A stretch of DNA of 64,000 nt from Ailanthus altissimus (taxonomy: Eukaryota; Streptophyta; Magnoliopsida; Sapindales; Simaroubaceae). Positions 56,780 to 64,000 of the stretch are shown one piece after another. The notes beneath the pieces were generated by a model. The model saw nothing but the letters and a program-made list of their open reading frames with translations. It was not told the origin of the DNA and did not search any database. The stretch lies in assembly GCA_946807835.1 (NCBI GenBank), contig OX327705.1, forward strand, positions 14,352,501 to 14,416,500. Direction: 5' to 3'. The stretch's first letter is position 1. Each line of letters starts with the position of its first letter. A program made the translations under genes and the position numbers.

Positions 56780-59060
56780 TATCATGACCTTGATGTCAAT
56801 TGATCTTCAATGGAAGCGTTTGCACATGGATAATGCAAGTAGTATTAAGCTCCATCTAAAAGAATTGTTTGATATATTCAAACCACAAAAAAAGATAACA
56901 AATGCAAAGGAAAGTGTTTTCGTTGTGGTGAGGTTACACGTTATTGTCCAAAGTATCTTACCATAGAAAAAAATAAACCCCTTAAGTGTCTATTTACCAA
57001 TCATTGACTTTTTATTAGCATTTGATGCTAGTATTAGGTGGATATCAAATTTTGCTTGTCTATCTTATATAGTCCAATATGTTACATGTTTTGAGGGATG
57101 CTACGAAGCTAAGGAGAGAAGAAATACAATTTCACATATGAAATGGAGATTTTCAATATGTTGAAGCTGTTAGGACTTTTGAGTTACTTCTTCCTTCTAG
57201 TAGTAGCATTATATTGTATAATTGATATTTTGTACTAAACAATGTCAGACAAATCATATCACTCTCTATGTTAGATAGAGAGAGTTATTATGTGTACATT
57301 AGGAATAATTTCTTATGTTTATATGATCATGATAATGTTTTGCCAATTGAGTATCAGTTAATGAATGATCATTATATCTCAGATGCAACAGAAATATCTT
57401 GAATGCATAGGTAAATGGAATAAGTAGTAGTTCAAAAATTTTAAATGATATAAAATTATGGCATATAAGATTAAGTCATATAGACGTGAGATGCCTAACC
57501 TGTCTGGTTAGGGATGGTCAAATACCTAATCTTACTATAAAAATTTATCCAGTTTGTGAATACCTAAAGATAATGGCAAGAAGCCATGAATAGTATGATA
57601 CTTAAAGTTACCCTTGAGGTTTTCTTAGTTGAAGAAAATGATCATTTGACTTATAGAGATGCGACGTTAGACATCAATTTAGGATAATGGTAAGAGACCA
57701 TGAAGTTTGAAACTAACTTTATGCATGTCAATCAACTCTGGGACTTAGTTGAGCCTTCCGAAAGAATCATTCCAATTAGTTATAAATTAGTTTACAAGTG
57801 GAAGCATAAGCCGATTGAGGAGGTAGAAACCTTTAAAAACCTGACTAGTGGTAAAAGGTTACACTCAGCAATCTAAGATCGATTATGAGGAAACCTTTTA
57901 ACCAGTAGCCAGCTAAAGTAGATTCGAATTTTATTTGCTATTATAGCATATTATGCTTTTGAGATCTGGCATATAGATTTAAAGATGACGTTTCTGATTG
58001 GATATCTTAAGGAAGACATATTCATAAAGCAGCCTGAAGGATTTATATCTAGCCTGACTTCTAATCTAGTATACAGACTTAAGAAGTCCATTTTGGACTT
58101 AAGCAAGATTTCTAAAGCTGGAATATTTATTTTGGTAAATTAATCTGAAGGTCTAGTTTTATCAAAAACAAAGAGAAAGCATATGTGTGTAAAAATGTCA
58201 ATGTGAGCATGATTGTCTTTCTTGTTCTTCATATAGATGACATACTCATTATCAAAAATGATATTGGTATGTTACAGTCAGTTAAGAGTTATCTGAATAA
58301 GAACTTCTCCATGAAGGATTTAGGAAAGTTTTTCTGTATACTAGATATAAAGCGTTATAAAGATAGAGGTAGGAGGCTGATAGCACTCTCAATCCTCGTA
58401 CATAGAAAATATTTTAAAAAGTATAATTTCAATAATTGTAAGATAGTTAATGTACATTTCAAATGATATGTCCTTAGTAGGAAGATAAAAGAGTTAGAAT
58501 GTCTGATATATTTTATGCATCAGTTATTGAGAGCTTGATATATGCCATGTTATGTACAAGACTTGACATTAATATGGCTATAAGTGTTACAAGCAGCATC
58601 ATTTTGATTTAAACTTCGAATCTAATTTGGATGATAAAAAGTCTACATCTAATTATATGTTTCTTCTCAATAGTGTTGCTATTAGTTAGAATAGTAAAAA
58701 ACATAGATTCACAGCTAATTATATGACTAAGGCATAATACATTTCGGCTTTAAAAACTACAAAGGAAGTGGTATAGATACACAAGTTTATAGCAGAACTT
58801 GGAATAGTCTTAAGTTTACTGAATCATATCCCAGGACAATAACAGGCCAATTGGTCAAGCTTATAAGCCAAAAACACACCAAAATTCAAAGCATGTGGAA
58901 TGAAAATACCATATAATTAGAGAAATCTTGACTAGATGAAATGTTATAGTATCTAAAATAGATTCTATGAATAATATAGTGGACCCACTCATTAAAGCTT
59001 TAACTCCTAAGGTGTTTAAGAAATACATAAAGTCAATAGGTATTAGATATCTTCAATAAT
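56780..59060 (+). pseudogene. Copia gag-pol remnants
   Basis: A knuckle 'CFRCGEVTRYCP' (about 56,915; the third ligand region is disturbed). Then 'ILNDIKLWHIRLSHIDVRCL' (57,440) with 'PVCEYLK' (57,550), which is the pre-integrase zinc motif. RT 'DLVEPSERIIPISYKLVYKW' (57,740) and the frame at 58,185-58,466 follow, with 'VLHIDDILIIKNDIGML', where the usual YVDD reads HIDD, and 'SYLNKNFSMKDLGKF'. The RNase H/tail 'VDPLIKALTPKVFKKYIKSI' (58,978) precedes the polypurine tract. The integrase core is missing. Frameshifts are numerous. Confidence 0.88.
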
Positions 59061-59081
59061 GACACTAAAGTAAGTGGGAGT

Positions 59082-60584
59082 TGTTAGAGTCGATGCTTAT
59101 ATGTTAATCCAACTTTGTATGAATATTAATTGTTTATATTTATATAATATTTCTTATAAAATCGTTAATATTATTTATATGGTATCAAGGTTGTTACATT
59201 TTAGACATTATAGATCTAAATGAGTTTAGATCTAATCTAAATAAGTTTATATTAGTACTAAAAGTTAACATTCTAATAAGTTAGAACCTTATCTATAATA
59301 GGGATAAAGACTTAAGAATTTATTAGTAATGATATAGTTGTAAAGAGTTGCAAATTGTGCTAAAAAATGTCATTATGCAATATGTTCTGGAAAATATCAT
59401 TCATGATCCATAGTTACCAACACAGATCGAGACTATTAGTCTTAGCAGTCTGTGGATGTAATAAAAGCTCGTATAAGCATACAACTATTTTATAATGACT
59501 AGATACTGAATAAACTTATGTGAACCTCCAATAGACATCCCATAGAGCAGTCAATTGAGGGTTTCTTGAGTTAAATAGTATTTGTGGTCATTATCTGAGT
59601 GCCACGGTGGGCTTATGAGTGATCCATTATACTTTAATTCTACACATGTCATAAACTTTTTATAGTCTGACCTCTAGATGTTATTAGGTGTGATCCGATG
59701 CTCATGGAGTCCGTAGTGCGTAGTTATGGGATCTATCAGCTCATATAGGTGAGTTGTATATCTTGATACTCTGAGATTGTATTTTATGAAGTCTTTTATC
59801 CACAAGCATTAAACTCCAAAAAAAAAAATTTCTGTAGGGTTAAACAGTATCGTAAAAGAGTTTGTATATATTATTTACAAAAATACAAATTTGAAGACAA
59901 GTTCATGGTTAAACATATAGAGATTTGACGGTGACGATCTACATCTCTGCTCTTCCAAGATATAGGTGATGTAAGGATTATATGAATATGGTTTACCTTA
60001 ACTTGTATGATTTAACGTATTATTTTATAATATCCTTAATGTATGTGTAGGACATTGTTCACAAACTTGAGAAAGAATTTCATAAGATAAACAAGTGTAA
60101 ATGTAGAAAGTTCTCCAATATGAAGTGTGCTTGTTAAGCATTAGGTTAACGAATCGGATCAAATAATTTAATCTAAGAGAAATTTGAAAAGCATAATTTA
60201 TTTAATGATCTCTCAAGATGTGCACCTATTAAAGCTTAAGAGTTAAAATTTTATTAATTAAATAAATAATTATTGTTAATTTAATTAATTGATGACAAAT
60301 GGCATTTGTATGAGTTGAAATATTTGACACTTGACATTATGTATAAAAAAGTAAGTGAATATTTAATTTTATACATATAAAAGTAAGTGGATACTTGACT
60401 TTATACATGAAAAAATAAATAGACAAGTGACTTCTAATTAAACTAATTAAGTAACAAGTGTTGTTAATCTTCACATATTATGGACACTTGGTTTTATATA
60501 GGACACATGTTCTTTAATTAAAATAAAAAAAATATGTGCAAATGATATTTACATAATTTTCATTTATAAGAAATTCATTTAGTC
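59082..60584 (+). repeat. 3' LTR of the copia element, truncated
   Basis: Starts TGTTAGAGTCGATGC after the polypurine tract. It is alignable with the 5' LTR to about 60,580, where a CACTA-type end begins. The last ~780 bp of the LTR is not found in the window. Confidence 0.8.
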
Positions 60585-60599
60585 CACTACTATAAAAAT

Positions 60600-60654
60600 G
60601 AGCTTTACTGACACCATGTTACTGACATTTTTATAAATGGTGTCAGTGAAGCTC
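60600..60654. repeat. Subterminal hairpin of the CACTA element
   Basis: GAGCTTTACTGACACCAT (60,600-60,617) pairs with ATGGTGTCAGTGAAGCTC (60,637-60,654) with one mismatch, leaving a 19-base loop. Confidence 0.9.
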
Positions 60655-60929
60655 ATTGTCAGTAAATTGCTGATGTCATAGTATCAGAAAAATAAAGTGT
60701 CAGTGAATTGTTGATACTATAGTATTAGAAAATGGAAGTGTCAGTAAATTAGTGATACCCTAGTATCAGAAAGTTATTTTTTAATTAATAAATTTTAATT
60801 ATTAAAATAATTTTAAAATTTAAAAAATTAATATAACGCCCAAAACGACATCTTTTTTTGCTTCTTTTTTTTTATACATTTTTGGGTATTTGCTAAATTT
60901 AAGTATTTACATTATTTTTGCCCTTTTTT

Positions 60930-61315
60930 TTGTATTTTTATGTTAAATATTATAATTTCAATTTTAATTAAGTTAAATGTCATAATTTTGAATTCAATTT
61001 TAATTTTAATTAGGTTAAATATTATAATTCTAAATCTAATTATAATTACGTTAACTGTTAAAATTTTGCCATTTTCACTTTCAATTATGTTAATGTTATA
61101 ACTTTAATTTCAATTTCAATTTCAATTACATTAAATGTTATAATTTAAATTTTAATTTTAATTTTAATTATGTTCAATGTTATAATTCCGATTTCAATTC
61201 CAATTTCAATTACATTAAATGTTATAATTTCAAATCTAATTTCAATTTCAGTTATGTTAAATGTTATAATTTCATAATTTTAAATATAATTTTAATTACA
61301 TTAAACATTATATTT
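60930..61315. repeat. Degenerate AT minisatellite
   Basis: Repeated 'ttaaatgttataatttcaat' plus 'ttcaatttcaattacat' units of roughly 55-60 bp, about six copies. Confidence 0.75.
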
Positions 61316-61360
61316 AAAAGTAAAATATGAACAAAAAATATAATTAAAATAGTAATTATA

Positions 61361-61600
61361 TATAACTACATGTAATAATTAAAATTAGAAAAGCTAACAA
61401 ATTTATTACTAATTTTAATTTATTTAAAACAAAACTTAAATTATAAAATTTAAAATATAACTAATAGTTATTTAATTACTTGTAATGATTAAAATTATAA
61501 AAGTTAACAAATTTATTTTTATTTTTATTTATTTAAAACAACACTTAAAATTAAATTTTAAAATCTAAAATATAACTCAATATTATTTAATTTAAATAAT
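61361..61600. repeat. ~115-bp tandem duplication
   Basis: Two copies of a block from 'gtaataattaaaatta' through 'taacaaatttatt' to 'ttaaaatataact', about 10-15% different. Confidence 0.7.
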
Positions 61601-62100
61601 TATATTTATTTAATTAAAATAATACATATTACATTCCCAAATTCCATTTGAACATTTCCAAATTAAAAACTTAAAAAACTTTAAAACCTAATTGGCTAAT
61701 TCCCAAATCCCTTTCACCATTCCCAGAATCCCAATTTCCCACCCAACCTAAGCCAAAAAAATTTAATTATTTTAATTGCACTATAATACCAAAACGTTAG
61801 TGTTTTGAGGGGAAAAAAATCAATTAAAATAATGCCATTTTTAACTATCCCAAAATCATCTCATCTCTAAATCCCTAAAACTCTTAACTCTCGGTTTATA
61901 TATTCAATCCATAGCTATCGTATTCCACTACCATCGAAACATCGCACCAAAATTCTTCCGATGCAATCTCGCAGCCGCATCTTTCTCAACACTTGCTCTA
62001 TCAAAAAAGGAAACTATCCTTAAAGGTATTCATGGCTAGGAGCTCAGACTGACCTTTCATGGCCTTTGATTTTCCTATCGGATGGAAAAATAAGTTTGTA

Positions 62101-63166
62101 ATTCTTGTAAATAATTTTTGTTTCTTTTTTAAAAAAAAATTATGAAATTTTTTAATTTTTCAATGTGAAGTAGAGCTCTGAAATTGATATGCTCAGTTAT
62201 TGAGAGAAAAAAATATATAAACTTTTGCAAATCTTCCTATGAATAAATATATAGTTTCGGATTGGTTGAATAGTGATACGTTGTGAGAGTGACTACCTTC
62301 TCGTAACATCTTAGGTTGATCCGTATAGTTTTGACTAAATCTTTTTTTCTCTTTTCTGTTTTATTTTTAATAAGTTTAATATTTTATTTATTGTAAAAAT
62401 TTGTTGAAGATGTTACATAGATACTTTTGACTTGTTTCGTAGATCTTGAAAGAGATCTATGACATGATTATGAAACTAAGAAGATATTTATTTGTCTTTG
62501 TAACTGTAAAAAAAAATTGTCATATCATCGTTGTATTTTATGTAACACGTTTGCTTAAACACCCATCTCTCATGGTAATTTTTTTTTTGAAATTTTATAA
62601 GTACTCGTGATATTTTATTTCTAATAAATTTATGTTAGATTTTAAGCTCGATCGAGCCCTCCATTAATTTGATCTCCAATTATATATAATAATAAGTTGT
62701 TTTAAAAGTTATGCACATGCAATATTATTTGAAATAAAAAAAATCATGATATTATATTTAAAAAATTTAGTATTACTATTTTTTTAAAAGAATTATTTTA
62801 ATATGGTAATAAGGCTAAAATAAATAAAGAAAGTAGAAAAAAAAATACTAAACTCTTATTGTTTATTAAAGGAAACATTCTAATATGGTAATAAGGCTAA
62901 AAATAAATAAAGGAAAAAAAAAGAACATGGTAAATTGACAATGTTTTTCCTATTGCTGTTCGCTCATTCTTCCTCAGTCACAAAGGGTAAGCTCATTCAA
63001 CTCTCCTTCAATTTCCCATTTTTAACCTCAATCGAGCTTATTATTTCATTTCTTTGACACCCAAGATTCAATATTCAATCATGTCCCAAGATTTAATATT
63101 CAATCATCTCTCGTTCTTTTAACAAACCCTTGAACATGCAGAATAAGCAACAAAATAATCAAGAAT
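62101..63166. other. Intergenic region upstream of the PPR gene
   Basis: AT-rich. 'aatatggtaataaggctaaa' occurs twice (62,800 and 62,881). The text at 62,941-62,990 (ATG, then 'ttcctcagtcacaaagg', then GTAAGC) could be a short 5' exon with a good donor, but its phase does not join cleanly to the next visible acceptor. Confidence 0.4.
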
Positions 63167-63244
63167 AGCAGCAATTCCGAGTCTTTCTCTCTTTCAAGAT
63201 TTCTATCTTCTGGAGCTTTAAGAAGCGAATTTGTAGGAGAGACA

Positions 63245-63424
63245 ATGAGTTCTGATGGAAATGATGATCTCAGGAGCAGAATCTTCAAACTCAGACTGCC
63301 GAAGCGAAGCGCCATTAATGTTATTCAGAGATGGGTCAGCGAAGGAAACCAAACTTCGATTGCTGAGCTTCGACAGATCTTAAAAGAACTCCGAAAGTCT
63401 CAGCGTTACAAGCACGCTCTTGAG
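63245..63424 (+). CDS. PPR protein, first visible exon (gene continues off the right edge)
   Basis: 60 codons from ATG 63,245 to GAG|GTTCGG, a phase-0 donor. The text 'DDLRSRIFKLRLPKRSAINV', then 'QRWVSEGN', 'ELRQILKELRKSQRYKHALE', matches the start of the plant P-class PPR proteins of the At4g01990/At1g02370 type, which are mostly mitochondrial RNA-binding proteins. The same frame is open upstream from 63,134 and reads 'SFSLSRFLSSGALRSEF', typical of a mitochondrial presequence. The true start may therefore lie further upstream across an intron. The final nine bases of the window (after CTTCTGCAG) may begin another exon. PPR repeats themselves lie outside. Confidence 0.75.
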
Positions 63425-64000
63425 GTTCGGTTTTATTTCCTTTTATTATTATTTTTGGTATTAAGCTTATAATAGAATATGCATATTTTATTGTTTACAA
63501 ATTTGACTCGTTGATTATAGAACAAGTATTGAGCTGATTTTGTAAACAATAGAATTGTTTAATTTTTTTAAAAAATTTATAAATCATCTATTTTATGCTT
63601 TTTTTTAATAGATTCTTATGGGCTTGTTTCTGGGGACAAATTCTCTCTGTTAGAGGTAACTCATTATTATTATTATTATTTTATCACGTTTTGTAAATTT
63701 TAATTTTAATTTTATTTTTTTACACTTATCTATTAGTTATTTGTTTTTGAGCGTCTATTTATCACATTTTGGAGCAACTTCTGGGCAAGAGTTATTTGGG
63801 CTCTGTTGATCAGGTTGGTACTCTAATCACTGTTATTGCTATAAATTTTTATCAATTTATGGTTTTCTGATCAACTGTTATATTGCCTATATAATACTTA
63901 GACAAAAGATAATCATGGGAGGATTGAGGTTTGGCGTATTTATATAACCTGTTACATGTTTTTAACATGTGGGTATGATGTGCTTCTGCAGATGTGTGTG

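Larger units (their letters stand above)
53069..60584 (+). mobile_element. Decayed Ty1/copia element, truncated on the right
   Basis: 5' LTR 53,069 to about 55,366; primer site TAGTATCAAAGC (55,370-55,381, cf. TGGTATCAGAGC); gag knuckle near 56,900; GAG-pre-integrase text near 57,250-57,560; RT and RNase H at 57,650-59,050; polypurine tract AAGTGGGAG (59,072-59,080); 3' LTR from 59,082. Domain order (protease-side text, then RT) is copia-type, but the integrase core is absent. Stops occur in every frame. The LTRs have diverged strongly from each other. Confidence 0.88.
60585..62100 (+). mobile_element. CACTA-type transposon, left end
   Basis: The terminus reads CACTACTATAAAAATGAGC, close to the CACTACAAGAAA ends of plant CACTA elements. 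Subterminal repeats of 'tgtcagtgaa/agtgtcagtaaatt' and 'tagtatcagaaa' occur at least three times each in the next 190 bp. The interior is AT-rich with minisatellites and no transposase. The right end was not recognised, so the extent is approximate. Confidence 0.65.

Noticed and set aside
63137..63300. Minus-strand frame 63,315-63,100
   Set aside because: Antisense to the PPR exon, with no motif of its own.

Overview
This is a nuclear genomic window from a flowering plant, almost certainly a eudicot. It is very AT-rich, its genes are interrupted by GT-AG introns, and it holds plant-specific families: a type-C (ARR22-like) response regulator, a plant GDSL esterase/lipase, a PPR protein, and fragments of GRAS and EDM3/AIPP1-like genes. 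Plant transposon lineages fill most of the rest: Athila, Tat and chromovirus-type Ty3/gypsy, Ty1/copia, MULE with DUF1985, CACTA, PIF/Harbinger and SINE. I cannot name the species from sequence alone.

Layout. 1-14.7 kb is a graveyard of retrotransposon LTRs and pol fragments: a copia-type LTR at the left edge, a gypsy-like LTR at 1.9-3.3 kb, Tat-lineage pieces at 3.3-7.8 and 14.3-14.6 kb, another LTR family at 8.7-9.5 kb, and a broken RRM-gene fragment at 11.6 kb. 14,768-28,770 is a complete Mutator-like element. It has diverged terminal inverted repeats and a perfect 9-bp target duplication (TATTTATAT), and carries a decayed mudrA-type transposase and a convergent DUF1985-type gene. Nested inside it, at 15,375-23,471, is an Athila-like retrotransposon with two 1,563-bp LTRs, a 5-bp target duplication (CTTGT) and no visible integrase.

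29.8-34.5 kb holds the most striking locus: a two-exon type-C response regulator gene interrupted nine bases into exon 2 by a very young, GC-richer LTR retrotransposon. The 532-bp LTRs differ at 2 positions and are flanked by a CAAG duplication. The element keeps LTRs, PBS, PPT and one long gag-protease frame, but has lost nearly all of reverse transcriptase, RNase H and integrase. It is a 'terminal repeats plus gag' type of non-autonomous element.

34.5-43.5 kb is mostly non-coding, with a small TIR element that carries a GRAS-gene fragment (37.6-38.9 kb) and a truncated Tat element whose LTR ends about 360 bp upstream of the GDSL gene. The GDSL esterase/lipase gene (43,900-45,728; five exons, 368 residues) is the only complete, apparently intact host gene. 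45.8-53 kb holds degenerate LTR pieces, a gag fragment, a Harbinger transposase fragment and a tRNA-derived SINE. 53,069-60,584 is a decayed Ty1/copia element of the same family as the LTR at the window's left edge. Its right LTR stops at a CACTA-type terminus at 60,585. The window closes with the first exon of a PPR-like gene at 63,245.

The three host loci are unrelated in function. Their shared context is heavy transposon load, with one gene disrupted and one promoter closely flanked by an LTR.
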